From Solibacillus merdavium (GTDB taxonomy: Bacteria > Bacillota > Bacilli > Bacillales_A > Planococcaceae), in assembly GCF_014836935.1 (NCBI RefSeq), contig NZ_JACSPW010000025.1:1-32070 (forward strand): 32,070 nucleotides of DNA, in the 5' to 3' direction. Shown here piece after piece: positions 23,154 through 32,020 of this stretch. Made by a program: the position numbers and the translations under genes. The notes beneath the pieces are model-generated. The model saw nothing but the letters and a program-made list of their open reading frames with translations, did no database searches and was not told the origin of the DNA. Numbering within the stretch: the stretch's first letter is position 1; each line of letters opens with the position of its first letter.

Positions 23154-23645
23154 CTATTTTTTCTTCGCTTTCTTCTTTTTTGATTCATCTTTTTTCTTTT
23201 TATCTTTCTTCTTGGACTTTTTCTTTTTTTCCTTTTTTAATTCGGACTTTTGAGATGCCGGTTTTAATTTTTCTAAATCGATTTCAAAGGGAATTAATTC
23301 CGCTTTCATACTTTCTTTAAGCTCTTCTCTATAATCTATTTTCCCTTTAGGATATTTAATAATATTGTTTTTTCGTAAATCCTTTTTATTATTATTTAAT
23401 GCACATGTATCTTCATGTTTAAGAGCATTGGTAATGAAACGTTTATACATCACGCGAGTCTTATTTTCATCATGATAATGTAAGCTATGAGTATCACATC
23501 CACCTTGTTTCCACGTGTATTGTGGCGAATCGATATAGTGACGATCTTCTGTATCAATAAAGTAAGTGATGCTTGCAGAATTGGACATAGGATGAAACGT
23601 GACAGTAGTGATGTTGTGCTCGTAATCTACTAAGGTATAGTGCAT
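23154..23645 (-). CDS. Protein with an extreme C-terminal poly-lysine tail, unknown function
   Basis: A 163-residue protein starting behind CTAGGAGG. The first 85 residues look like a compact beta-rich domain (YTLVDYEHNITTVTFHP, SITYFIDTEDRHYIDSPQYTW) with three cysteines. From about residue 133 nearly every residue is Lys with some Ser, Asp and Glu, a tail of about 30. Such tails bind nucleic acid or acidic surfaces. The tail is encoded by AAG/AAA runs with interruptions, so it is not a simple homopolymer slip. No family recognised. Confidence 0.65.
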   Translation of the reverse strand: MHYTLVDYEHNITTVTFHPMSNSASITYFIDTEDRHYIDSPQYTWKQGGCDTHSLHYHDENKTRVMYKRFITNALKHEDTCALNNNKKDLRKNNIIKYPKGKIDYREELKESMKAELIPFEIDLEKLKPASQKSELKKEKKKKSKKKDKKKKDESKKKKAKKK

Positions 23646-24032
23646 TAAAATACCTCCTAGGTAGTAATAGGTAGTCTTGTAAATAAAATGGTAAATTAAA
23701 GAATATTGAATGTCAATATTCTACTGTAACAACTTAAAATAGAACCAAATATCAAAAAAATATATTTAATTTATTTTATTATATGAAGTTTTGTTTGAAA
23801 AAAGTATCGAATTTAACGTAAGAATAGCTAATTTCATAATCTAATTGATAAGAAATTCTACTGAAGAGACTACGCAATCCCCCAGATAAAAGACCTCCCT
23901 GCAAATAACGTCGCTAAACTAAACACTATTATTATCGAAATATAACAAAAAATCTAAAAATTTGCATAACTAGTTGTTAAGTTTTTCTTGCTTTGTTATT
24001 CTTTAAAACATTAATCATCTAGGGGGGCTCAT
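23646..24032. promoter_or_regulatory. AT-rich intergenic region between divergent genes
   Basis: 387 bp without a gene. It presumably holds divergent promoters for the lysine-tail gene and the AbgT transporter; no riboswitch-like or operator structure stood out. The ribosome site of the transporter (AGGGGGG, 24022-24028) is the only clear signal. Confidence 0.5.
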
Positions 24033-25553
24033 ATGGAAAATAAAGTTGTTAAGAAAAAAATGGTGGATAGGTTTTTAGACGGAATAGAACGAGCGGGAAA
24101 TAAACTACCAGACCCGGTTACGTTATTCGTCATTTTGGCATTTTTTGTTCTTGCGTTATCATTTGTTCTATCAAAAATTGGGGTTTCGGCCGTTAAGCCA
24201 GGCACAGACGAAACGATTGAAGTTATTAACCTGTTAAATCGTGAAGGACTTATTCAAATTATTTCAAACATGGTGACGAACTTTACGGGCTTTGCGCCAC
24301 TTGGGATCGTAGTCGTGACGATGATCGGTATCGGGGTGGCTGAAAACAGTGGCTTAATATCGGCGTTAATGAAAAAAACGGTATTAAGTGCTCCTAAAAA
24401 AATCATCTTACCTGTTATTTTATTTACAGGTCTTGTCGGGAATGTTGCCGCAGACGCAGCGTTCATTATTTTACCTCCAATTGCCGCAATGATTTTCATG
24501 AGTGTTGGACGAAATCCACTTGTTGGGTTAATCGCTACATATGCAGCAATTGCTGGGGGATTCAGTGCAAATATTATTATTTCGTCTTTAGACGTATTAT
24601 TACTCGGCATTACAGAAACGGCAGCACAATTGGTTGATCCTACATATACGGGACTTGCAACAATGAACTATTATTTCCTAATTGTTTCAACATTTATTTT
24701 AGTCATTGTCGGAAGTTGGGTAACAGTAAAATTCGTAGAGCCTCGCTTTGGTACATACAGTGGGAAAGTAGAAGTGGCTGAACCACTTACAGCTCTAGAA
24801 AATAAAGGGCTTCGCTGGGCAGGTATTGTCACGTTAGCCTATATCATTTTAATGGCGATTTTAGTCGTACCGGAATCAGGGCTTTTACGTAATCCAGTAG
24901 ATAACGGCTTTTTAAACTCACCGTTTATGACGGGGATTGTGCCGATTATGCTGTTCTTCTTCTTACTACCAGGTTTAGCATACGGCATCGTTACGAAAAA
25001 GGTGAAATCGGACCGCGATGTTGCAGAACAAATGTTTAAATCAATCGGTGACCTTTCTTCATTCATCGTATTGGCATTCGTAGCAGCGCAAATGATTGCA
25101 TACTTCGGTTGGAGTAACATTGGACCGATCTTAGCGATTAAAGGTGCAGAGTTTTTACAAAATATGAACTTTACAGGCGCACCAATGTTTATCGGCTTCA
25201 TTATTATTTGTGCATTGATCAACTTACTGATCGCAAGTGCATCTGCAAAATGGGCTTTACTGGCACCAATTTTTGTACCGATGTTCATGTATTTAAACTA
25301 TTCACCAGCCGTTACACAAATGGCATACCGTGTAGGGGATTCCATTACGAACCCGGTGACGCCGATGCTTGCATACTTTGCGATTTTACTGGCATTTGCT
25401 AGACGCTATGACAAGAATATCGGGATTGGTACGTTAATTTCAGCGTTATTGCCTTATTCAATATTCTTCGCGATTATGTGGATTATTTTATTCGCAATTT
25501 GGTTCTTGCTTGGCCTGCCATTAGGTCCTGGCGATGGTATTTTCTTAAAGTAA
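24033..25553 (+). CDS. AbgT-family transporter
   Basis: A 506-residue inner-membrane transporter with about 12 hydrophobic segments. The N-terminus (DRFLDGIERAGNKLPDPVTLFVI) and DAAFIILPPIAAMIF, SAKWALLAPIFVPMF and GDSITNPVTPMLAYF are characteristic of AbgT. Family members take up p-aminobenzoyl-glutamate or export antimetabolites such as sulfonamides. The next gene encodes an M20 amidohydrolase, the partner known from AbgA/AbgB, which supports uptake and cleavage of an acyl- or benzoyl-amino acid. The start follows AGGGGGG at 24022-24028. Confidence 0.92.
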   Translation: MENKVVKKKMVDRFLDGIERAGNKLPDPVTLFVILAFFVLALSFVLSKIGVSAVKPGTDETIEVINLLNREGLIQIISNMVTNFTGFAPLGIVVVTMIGIGVAENSGLISALMKKTVLSAPKKIILPVILFTGLVGNVAADAAFIILPPIAAMIFMSVGRNPLVGLIATYAAIAGGFSANIIISSLDVLLLGITETAAQLVDPTYTGLATMNYYFLIVSTFILVIVGSWVTVKFVEPRFGTYSGKVEVAEPLTALENKGLRWAGIVTLAYIILMAILVVPESGLLRNPVDNGFLNSPFMTGIVPIMLFFFLLPGLAYGIVTKKVKSDRDVAEQMFKSIGDLSSFIVLAFVAAQMIAYFGWSNIGPILAIKGAEFLQNMNFTGAPMFIGFIIICALINLLIASASAKWALLAPIFVPMFMYLNYSPAVTQMAYRVGDSITNPVTPMLAYFAILLAFARRYDKNIGIGTLISALLPYSIFFAIMWIILFAIWFLLGLPLGPGDGIFLK

Positions 25554-25648
25554 TATTTTAGGATTTTGAACAGTAGCCTTTAGAAGCAGGGAATTACCTG
25601 TAATGTTTATTCGAAATACAGACAACTTAGAAAATGGAGACGAGATAA

Positions 25649-26827
25649 ATGACGAATGTATTTGAAATACTAGAACAGAATTTTGATGAAATGGTCGCGA
25701 TTCGTCGTTACCTACATGAAAACCCAGAGCTTTCACATGAAGAAGTTGAGACACCAAAATATATTGCTGCGTACCATCGTGCCCTTGGACATGAAGTGCG
25801 TGAAGGTGTAGGTGGTCGTGGGGTAGTCGCTACTTTAAGAGGCGGCAAGCCAGGTAAAACGGTTGCGCTACGTGCTGATTTTGATGCGCTATCGATTCAG
25901 GAGCAAAATGATGTTCCTTATAAATCGAAAGTGGATGGAAGAATGCATGCATGTGGGCATGATGGACATACAGCGTCACTACTTGTATTAGCAAAGGCAC
26001 TGAACCAGATTCAGGACGAGATTCAAGGGAATGTCGTGTTCATCCACCAATTCGGTGAAGAAATTGCCCCAGGTGGAGCGATTCCGATGATTGAAGACGG
26101 CTGCCTGGACGGGGTCGATGTCATTTTCGGTCAGCATTTATGGGCACCGGTCGAGTATGGGAAAATTGCTGTTTGTGAAGGTCCGTTAATGGCTGCAGCA
26201 GATGGGTTTTACATTACGATTAAAGGCAAAGGCGGACACGGTGCGAAACCACAGGAAACGAAAGACTCGATTTACATTGGCTCACAATTTGTTGTGAATG
26301 CACAGCAGCTATTAAGCCGCCGTATTAATCCTGTGAAACCAGCAGTCGTTTCGATTTGTCACTTTGAAGCGTTAAACCCATTTAACGTCATTGCCGATTC
26401 TGTAAAAATTAAAGGTACTGCCCGTGTATTTGATGAAGAAACGCGCGGCATCATTGAACGTGAATTGGAAGACGTCCTGAAGGCGGCTTGCTATGTGATG
26501 AAGGCCGATTACGAATACGATTATGTACGCGGCTACTCGGCTGTCATTAATGATCCGGAGACAACAAGATTCTTCATCGAGCAGGCAAAAGAAACGCCAG
26601 GTGTCGAGGAAGTGGTCATTTGCGAACCGGAAATGGGTGGGGAGGACTTTGCCTACTATTTAGAAAAAGTACCGGGAACATTTTATTTCACAGGTGCCCG
26701 TGACCCTGAGAAAGAAGAAGCTTACCCGCATCACCATCCGAAGTTCGATATCGACGAGCGTGCACTTCTAGTAGCTGCCAATACACTTGCGAAGGCAACG
26801 TTGGAGTATTTGAAGAAGCATTCTTAA
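25649..26827 (+). CDS. M20-family amidohydrolase
   Basis: A 392-residue zinc hydrolase of the M20D/AbgB/hippurate-hydrolase group that cleaves N-acyl amino acids. Metal and catalytic residues are in MHACGHDGHTAS, FGEEIAPGGA and GGEDFAYYLEKVPG; the end HHHPKFDIDERAL is also typical. The dimerisation domain is at about 180-290 (GKGGHGAKPQETKDS). It begins 95 bp after the AbgT gene, behind ATGGAGACG, and is probably cotranscribed. Likely hydrolyses what the transporter brings in; the exact substrate is not readable. Confidence 0.92.
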   Translation: MTNVFEILEQNFDEMVAIRRYLHENPELSHEEVETPKYIAAYHRALGHEVREGVGGRGVVATLRGGKPGKTVALRADFDALSIQEQNDVPYKSKVDGRMHACGHDGHTASLLVLAKALNQIQDEIQGNVVFIHQFGEEIAPGGAIPMIEDGCLDGVDVIFGQHLWAPVEYGKIAVCEGPLMAAADGFYITIKGKGGHGAKPQETKDSIYIGSQFVVNAQQLLSRRINPVKPAVVSICHFEALNPFNVIADSVKIKGTARVFDEETRGIIERELEDVLKAACYVMKADYEYDYVRGYSAVINDPETTRFFIEQAKETPGVEEVVICEPEMGGEDFAYYLEKVPGTFYFTGARDPEKEEAYPHHHPKFDIDERALLVAANTLAKATLEYLKKHS

Positions 26828-26834
26828 ATTTGAG

Positions 26835-26875
26835 ACGCGAAAAGCTGTTGTGTATAACGGTTTTCGCGTTTTTTT
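26835..26875 (+). terminator. Rho-independent terminator after the amidohydrolase
   Basis: ACGCGAAAA (26835-26843) pairs with TTTTCGCGT (26861-26869) and a run of T follows to 26875. Only 7 bp separate it from the stop codon. Confidence 0.9.
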
Positions 26876-27046
26876 GTACATTTTTAAAATCATACATAAG
26901 TAGGGATTTTCGTTATATGCATCACCATTTTTAATAACTTTCACAAAAATAGGTACTAATTATCGCTGTTTTTTAGTAAATTTCTATGTTTCCAATTATC
27001 GATAACATCTATGACAATTAACAATTCGCCCTTTATTATGTTAGAC

Positions 27047-27077
27047 TCCTAACCAATCAGTTAGGAAGTATTTTTTT
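27047..27077 (+). terminator. Short terminator-like hairpin upstream of a small membrane gene
   Basis: TCCTAAC (27047-27053) pairs with GTTAGGA (27060-27066), loop CAATCA, then AGTA and seven T. It lies 38 bp before the next start codon, so it could act as an attenuator of that gene. No plus-strand gene needs it, since the amidohydrolase already has its own terminator. Confidence 0.5.
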
Positions 27078-27114
27078 GAAAAAGGATACAGTGATGATTT
27101 CGAGGAGGATATAG

Positions 27115-27300
27115 ATGAATTTTTTATCGAGAAGAATTTTAGGAAACACTTTAATCTTCTGGATACTCTTTATAGTATTTGGATCGACAGGTTTTTATTT
27201 AGTTTTTATGAAACAGGACCCGAAAGGATTTTATTTTTTATTCTTAATGGTGGGTTTATCCATTCTGTTTGAAAAAGTTTTGTTTAAAAAGGATAAGTAG
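27115..27300 (+). CDS. Small two-segment membrane protein (61 aa)
   Basis: The ATG follows a strong GAGGAGG. Two hydrophobic segments (LIFWILFIVFGSTGFYLVF and FYFLFLMVGLSILFEKVLF) are joined by a short polar loop, and the ends are lysine-rich. No known family. Size and layout fit a small integral membrane protein. The gene is followed by a strong bidirectional terminator. Confidence 0.65.
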   Translation: MNFLSRRILGNTLIFWILFIVFGSTGFYLVFMKQDPKGFYFLFLMVGLSILFEKVLFKKDK

Positions 27301-27342
27301 TGGGGCGTCAAACTGGGGGGATTTCCTCCCTTAAAATTACTA

Positions 27343-27389
27343 AAGAAGAATCCATTTTTCTAAATCTCTTTTCAAAATGGATTCTTCTT
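27343..27389. terminator. Strong bidirectional terminator
   Basis: AAGAAGAATCCATTTT (27343-27358) pairs perfectly with AAAATGGATTCTTCTT (27374-27389). Both arms have A/T flanks, so it can serve the small membrane gene on the plus strand and the chemoreceptor gene on the minus strand. Confidence 0.85.
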
Positions 27390-27440
27390 ATTTATCGTAA
27401 AGGTTCAAGATGGTGAAGCTATTTGAAAGCCGCAGTAAAC

Positions 27441-29090
27441 TTATGTTCTAAACTTCGCCACAATCGCTTGCAATTGTTCGGCAAGACGAGCGAGAGAAGT
27501 AGCGGCTGCATTTACTTCTGACATAGATGCCAGTTGTTCCTCAGAAGCTGAGGCAACTGATACAGCATTGTCAGCTGTTGTTTCTGAAACCTTCGCCATT
27601 TGTAGCGACTGCTCTGAAACAGATTCTATTTTAGAATGGATGCTGTCGGATACAGTTGAAATCTGATTTACTTGATTTTGTACTTGACCAATAATTGACA
27701 ATATCTCTTCAAATGTAGCCTTTGTATCATGGGAGATGCTGATTCCTGCATCTACTCGATTCTTAACTTGCTGAATAGAAGAAACAGTTTTCGTCGTATC
27801 TGTTTCAATTTCAACTGCAATGCGTGAAATATCGTAAACAGACTGCTTTGTCTGTTCGGAAAGCTTTTTAACTTCGTCTGCAACAACAGCAAAGCCTTTA
27901 CCAGCTTCACCGGCACGAGCGGCTTCAATCGCAGCATTCAGTGCAAGTAAGTTTGTTTGATCGGAAATATCCTGAACAAGCTTTAAAATATTAACGATTT
28001 CTTTCGTACGGCTAGCAAGTAATGTTAATGAATCTGCGGTTTCCTCAACGGTAGAATGAATCAGATTCATTTGAGTTACGGTATTTTCTACATACACCGA
28101 ACCTTTTTCAATTTTTTCACTTGTTGAAGCTGACAGTGCTGTCGCTTTACCGGCCTGACTAGCAATTTCTTTTGCCTCCTCCAATACATCCTTTGCAAAG
28201 GCGGCAGAAGAGCCCGACATTTCTTTTTGCTTGTCTGCTGCATCCGATACATTTTGAATGGATGTGGAAATAAGTTCGGTTCCAAGCATTGTTTCGTCCG
28301 CGCTAGCCATGAGCTCCTCGGCAGATGCTGCAACTTGGTCTGAACTGTCAGACACATGTGTAATAATATCCCTTAAATTGTTTGTCATTTGATGGAAGGT
28401 AACTTGTAACTCACCTACTTCATCGTTTGTATCCGTGGCATTCAGTTCCACATTTAAATTCCCGGCTGCAATTTCCTTTGCACCGGCTGTTAATCGTCCT
28501 ATGCGATTGACAATTTTGTTTGTAAAATAAAGTGTTGACACGACACTCAAGAATAAAAGCACGACTGCGGCAATAATCGAAATCCATGTAATGGCTTTAA
28601 TTTTGTTGCCAAGTTCTTGTTGCATCGCGGTATAGTTTGCACTAACCTCTCGTTTTAGCTCGATTACATCATTTACAATTCCGCGAGTACGCTGTGATTG
28701 ACGCTTAATTTCTGCAACATTTGTATCCTGCAGTGAGGTAGCTGACGCTTCTGCAATATTTGCAAATTTCTCTTCAAAGCGTGTACTAATCTTTTGTTGG
28801 CGGTCTGTTGTAAAGCTGTCTTTCAGATTTTTATAAACCTCTTCTGTTCGCGCTAAATCGGTTTCAATATTATGCTTATTGTTTTCTGATACATTAATTG
28901 AATAGACACTTAGTGACTTTTGAAGGCTTTGGACCGTGCTGTTTAATTCCTCAACTGCAACAAGGGAATCCACTACTTCTTCCGTAGAGGCGTTGAGGCT
29001 CATAAGCTGGCTAATATTATAAGCAATAATACAGACAGCTAATAGTAGCGGAATCAAGGCCAACATTAATAGTTTCTGTTTTAATTTCAT
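27441..29090 (-). CDS. Methyl-accepting chemotaxis protein
   Basis: A 549-residue chemoreceptor that controls CheA. First membrane segment at about residues 8-28 ([19 protein letters not shown]), extracytoplasmic helical domain up to about 165, second segment at about 167-190 ([23 protein letters not shown]), HAMP domain to about 245, then a long coiled signalling domain. The hairpin tip has [28 protein letters not shown]. Sensor domain of about 135 residues is a four-helix-bundle type, too short for a double Cache domain. The gene starts 19 bp after a binding-lipoprotein gene and should be cotranscribed, which suggests that the receptor reads the loaded lipoprotein. Confidence 0.93.
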   Translation of the reverse strand: MKLKQKLLMLALIPLLLAVCIIAYNISQLMSLNASTEEVVDSLVAVEELNSTVQSLQKSLSVYSINVSENNKHNIETDLARTEEVYKNLKDSFTTDRQQKISTRFEEKFANIAEASATSLQDTNVAEIKRQSQRTRGIVNDVIELKREVSANYTAMQQELGNKIKAITWISIIAAVVLLFLSVVSTLYFTNKIVNRIGRLTAGAKEIAAGNLNVELNATDTNDEVGELQVTFHQMTNNLRDIITHVSDSSDQVAASAEELMASADETMLGTELISTSIQNVSDAADKQKEMSGSSAAFAKDVLEEAKEIASQAGKATALSASTSEKIEKGSVYVENTVTQMNLIHSTVEETADSLTLLASRTKEIVNILKLVQDISDQTNLLALNAAIEAARAGEAGKGFAVVADEVKKLSEQTKQSVYDISRIAVEIETDTTKTVSSIQQVKNRVDAGISISHDTKATFEEILSIIGQVQNQVNQISTVSDSIHSKIESVSEQSLQMAKVSETTADNAVSVASASEEQLASMSEVNAAATSLARLAEQLQAIVAKFRT

Positions 29091-29109
29091 TGTTGTACGA
29101 CCCTTTCTT

Positions 29110-30084
29110 CTACTTAATTATCAGTTGCCCGTCTGCAAGCTTTTGCTGAACGTCTTCCAATAGCTTTTTTTCCTCTTCAGTTAAAGACACGACACGAATT
29201 GGCGCAAGACTTACACCATTTTCTTTAATGCCAAGCACTTTATCTTTTTCCGAAAGTGCCCCCGTTTCAGCAATTTCTTCGATTGCCTGATAAACAGCTG
29301 TATCAACTCGTTTCATCATGGAAGAAACAATTGTATCTTCTGCAAGGAAAAACTGATCGCTGTCCACACCGAATGCATGTACACCTGCTTCCTGTGCCGC
29401 TAAAATAGAGCCAACACCTGTAAAGCCGGCAGCGGGATAAATATAGTCCGCACCTTGCTCGATCATATCCCGTGCAATGGAAGCACCAAGTTGATCATCC
29501 CCGAAATCCCCGGCAAAAACAGATAAAACTTCTACATCCGGATTTATTTGTTTTGCACCTGCTATAAATCCCGTTTCAAATCGTTTAATTACCGGATTAT
29601 TTACACCACCGATAAATCCAACAACATTACTTTTTGATTTCATCGCAGCCAGTGCACCGATTAAATAGGAACCTTCATCATCTTTAAAAGTTACATTATG
29701 AATATTCGGCAAATCTGATTCTGTATCAATTAATAAAAATTGCTGTTCTGGATAGGCTTTAGCAATCGCTTCCAAATCCTCTTGAACTGTGAAGCCAATA
29801 CCAATAATTAAATCTTGTCCCTCTGCCATCAGATCTTCCAAACCTTGCTTATATGTACCGCTTATCTCAAGCTCTCGGTAATCGAAGGTAATATCCAACT
29901 CATCACGTGCTTTTTCCAGTCCTTCAAACGCAATATCTGAAAACGACTGGTCACCGAGCCCTGCATCTGACAGCATGACACCAATTTTAAATCGTTCCTT
30001 TTTTATTTCCTCTGAACTTTCTGAGCAGGCAGAAAGTAAGACTGAAACGAGAAAGCTAAATAAAAACAACCACTTTCTTTTCAT
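29110..30084 (-). CDS. BMP-family (PnrA/Med-like) substrate-binding lipoprotein
   Basis: A 324-residue lipoprotein of the basic membrane protein family, whose characterised members bind purine nucleosides. The signal peptide ends in VLLSAC (Cys at about 20). [63 protein letters not shown] and [21 protein letters not shown] are family signatures. The usual ATPase and two permease genes do not follow; a chemoreceptor gene does. It may act as a ligand-binding adaptor for chemotaxis or serve a transporter encoded elsewhere. Confidence 0.9.
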   Translation of the reverse strand: MKRKWLFLFSFLVSVLLSACSESSEEIKKERFKIGVMLSDAGLGDQSFSDIAFEGLEKARDELDITFDYRELEISGTYKQGLEDLMAEGQDLIIGIGFTVQEDLEAIAKAYPEQQFLLIDTESDLPNIHNVTFKDDEGSYLIGALAAMKSKSNVVGFIGGVNNPVIKRFETGFIAGAKQINPDVEVLSVFAGDFGDDQLGASIARDMIEQGADYIYPAAGFTGVGSILAAQEAGVHAFGVDSDQFFLAEDTIVSSMMKRVDTAVYQAIEEIAETGALSEKDKVLGIKENGVSLAPIRVVSLTEEEKKLLEDVQQKLADGQLIIK

Positions 30085-30350
30085 TCCATCATTCCTTTAC
30101 GTATATTACAGAAGTATGACTTCCAACATCTCTCATATTAACGCATACTTACTATTTAATAAATAGAAATAAGAGTTGCAATATATTTATTGAATATTGC
30201 GAGTATTCAGTTTGGTAGTGGGAAATTAATTATATTCAATTAGAAGGATATAACACCTTTTAAAAGTAGAATTTGACGAAGTGATTAGTGTTACAGACAA
30301 GAGAAGGGAAGGGAAATGTGCCGATGAGTCATTAAGAATGCGTTGCAAGA

Positions 30351-30541
30351 AAATAAGCGGAGAATTTCCCGTTATTTAGTGAGTGGCCTCTGTTTTTGGG
30401 GGAAATAAGGGGAAGTTTTTCCCTTATTGCTCAAAAAATGATACTTTTTCACGCTTTTCTAGTGAATAAGGGGAATTTCTCCCTTTATTTTGGCTGATTT
30501 GCGGTTGAATTTCTAAATAAGCGGAATTCTTCCCGTTATTT
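30351..30541. repeat. Four-palindrome repeat array, copy 2
   Basis: Palindromes of the form AATAAGCGGAA...TTCCCGTTATT begin at 30352, 30404, 30465 and 30516, spaced 52, 61 and 51 bp. The first, AAATAAGCGG...CCCGTTATTT, and the last are the best conserved. This lies in a 632-bp region between the divergent BMP and GNAT genes. The rest of that region (30085-30350 and 30542-30716) has no gene; 30301-30316 has GGGAA-rich runs. Confidence 0.85.
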
Positions 30542-30716
30542 CAAGCGAGTTTTAAAGGTAGTGTAACATAATTCCAAAAGCATTCTTAAAAATATTCTGT
30601 CCCGAATGTTGTATAAACATATTTTTGCTATAATGTAAAAAATGGTATTTTAGGAATTAGAAATTTATCACATAGTGGTGAGGTATATAAAACTAACTAA
30701 TATTAAGGAGATTCAT

Positions 30717-31277
30717 ATGACAGCTGTTAACACTAATCTTTTTAACGGGAATCGCGTAAAACTTTCAATGCCTAGAGAAGAAGACGTTGAAGTTATGCTG
30801 AAGTGGGAAGAGGATTCTGAATATCTTCGTAATGTAGATACAGATATAGCTCTTCCTAAATCTAAAGAACAATTGATTTCAGATGGGAAGCCTGCCTTAA
30901 ATGAAGTATATTTCCGACTTAGAACAATTGATAAAGATCATTTAATTGGATTTGTTACTATTCATAGTATTGAATGGAACAATCGTACGGGGGTCTTGTC
31001 CATAGGCATTGGAGAATCTTCTAATCGAAATAAAGGTTACGGGTCAGATGCTTTGAAGCTAATACTTCGTTATGCTTTCCAAGAATTAAATTTGGATCGA
31101 GTGGGCTTGGAAGTAATTGAGTATAACAAAGGTGGAATAAAAGCGTATGAAAAGGTTGGTTTTCAACAGGAAGGTAGAAAAAGGTCGGCAGTATATCGCG
31201 ACGGAAAAAGATACGATGTAATTGTTATGGGAATCTTACATAATGATTGGAAGGCTATCCAGGGTTCTGTTGAATAA
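30717..31277 (+). CDS. GNAT-family N-acetyltransferase
   Basis: A 186-residue acetyltransferase of the RimJ/RimL-like group. The acetyl-CoA site is IGIGESSNRNKGYGSDALKL (about residues 93-112), the family's R/Q-x-x-G-x-G/A loop; ELNLDRVGLEVIEYNKGGIKAYEKVGF follows. The ATG at 30717 is behind AAGGAG, while the longer frame from 30675 lacks one. Targets of the group are N-terminal amines of proteins, amino acids or drugs; the substrate cannot be read from sequence. Monocistronic with its own terminator. Confidence 0.88.
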   Translation: MTAVNTNLFNGNRVKLSMPREEDVEVMLKWEEDSEYLRNVDTDIALPKSKEQLISDGKPALNEVYFRLRTIDKDHLIGFVTIHSIEWNNRTGVLSIGIGESSNRNKGYGSDALKLILRYAFQELNLDRVGLEVIEYNKGGIKAYEKVGFQQEGRKRSAVYRDGKRYDVIVMGILHNDWKAIQGSVE

Positions 31278-31291
31278 TAATCTATTATGAA

Positions 31292-31324
31292 AGGTTTCCA
31301 AACAACTATTTGGGAACCTGTTTT
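31292..31324 (+). terminator. Rho-independent terminator after the GNAT gene
   Basis: AGGTTTCCAAA (31292-31302) pairs with TTTGGGAACCT (31309-31319) with one G-U pair; TTTT follows at 31321-31324. Confidence 0.85.
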
Positions 31325-31472
31325 GTTTCGCATTTTCGGTAAAAGAGAGGGACTTGGCTGAAATCACTAGGATTTATGAACGACATACGACTGCGAATGG
31401 CTTAGCTACCACATTTTCACGATACATTATCCGCATAACTGTTTAAATATATAGATATTTGGGAGTGATTAA

Positions 31473-31901
31473 ATGAAATATGATAGAACTACGTCACGTC
31501 AACTTATTCTATCATTAGCGTTTCTAGGTCTTGCTGTAAGTATAGCGAGTATTCCATCTGTAAAATGGGTATCGTTAACGGTATTTATCTTCGGTGTTTG
31601 CAATGCTTTTGTAACGTATCAAGTAGTAATAAACAAACATACAATTCGTTATACCATTAAACTCTTTGGATTAAAGATTTATAACAAAAAAATAATTCAT
31701 ACAGATGTTGAAAAAATAACGTTCAAACGAATCGGTTGGAACTCAAAATTAGCGTTCATAAAAGTTCGAAAAGGGCTTTCGATTCGTATTGGTTATTTTA
31801 AACCAAATGATGTCTATAAAGATTTAATCGTATTTTGCGAAGAAAATGAAATTCCATATAAGAAAACAAAAGATTACAAGATAATTGAGAATATGGGATA
31901 A
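31473..31901 (+). CDS. Membrane-anchored small protein, possibly with a PH-like domain
   Basis: 142 residues. Two hydrophobic segments in the first 55 residues (LILSLAFLGLAVSIASIP and WVSLTVFIFGVCNAFVTY) are followed by a basic beta-rich cytoplasmic part (HTIRYTIKLFGLKIYNKKIIH...DVEKITFKRIGW). This arrangement resembles YdbT/PH-domain membrane proteins of Bacillales, but no decisive motif is seen. The ATG lies behind GGGAGTG. Monocistronic. Confidence 0.7.
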   Translation: MKYDRTTSRQLILSLAFLGLAVSIASIPSVKWVSLTVFIFGVCNAFVTYQVVINKHTIRYTIKLFGLKIYNKKIIHTDVEKITFKRIGWNSKLAFIKVRKGLSIRIGYFKPNDVYKDLIVFCEENEIPYKKTKDYKIIENMG

Positions 31902-31968
31902 TTCAAGTTTTATCCAAATCTACACCTTCTGAGCAAGAGGGCACTGAAAAAGTCATTCAATTATAAGG

Positions 31969-32012
31969 AAGGGCATGTTGGAACGAAAATTCGTTCCAAC
32001 ATGCCCTTTTCT
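31969..32012 (+). terminator. Very strong terminator hairpin
   Basis: AAGGGCATGTTGGAACG (from 31969) pairs perfectly with CGTTCCAACATGCCCTT (to 32008), about 17 pairs with a short AT-rich loop, followed by TTCTTC. It is 68 bp from the stop of the preceding gene. Confidence 0.85.
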
Positions 32013-32020
32013 TCGATGCC

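Noticed and set aside
23646-24032. Riboswitch upstream of the AbgT gene
   Set aside because: I looked for a folate- or other ligand-type structure and saw no consistent stems or a terminator ahead of the start.
24254-25288. Two minus-strand open frames opposite the AbgT gene
   Set aside because: Antisense shadows of a strongly coding membrane protein without ribosome sites.
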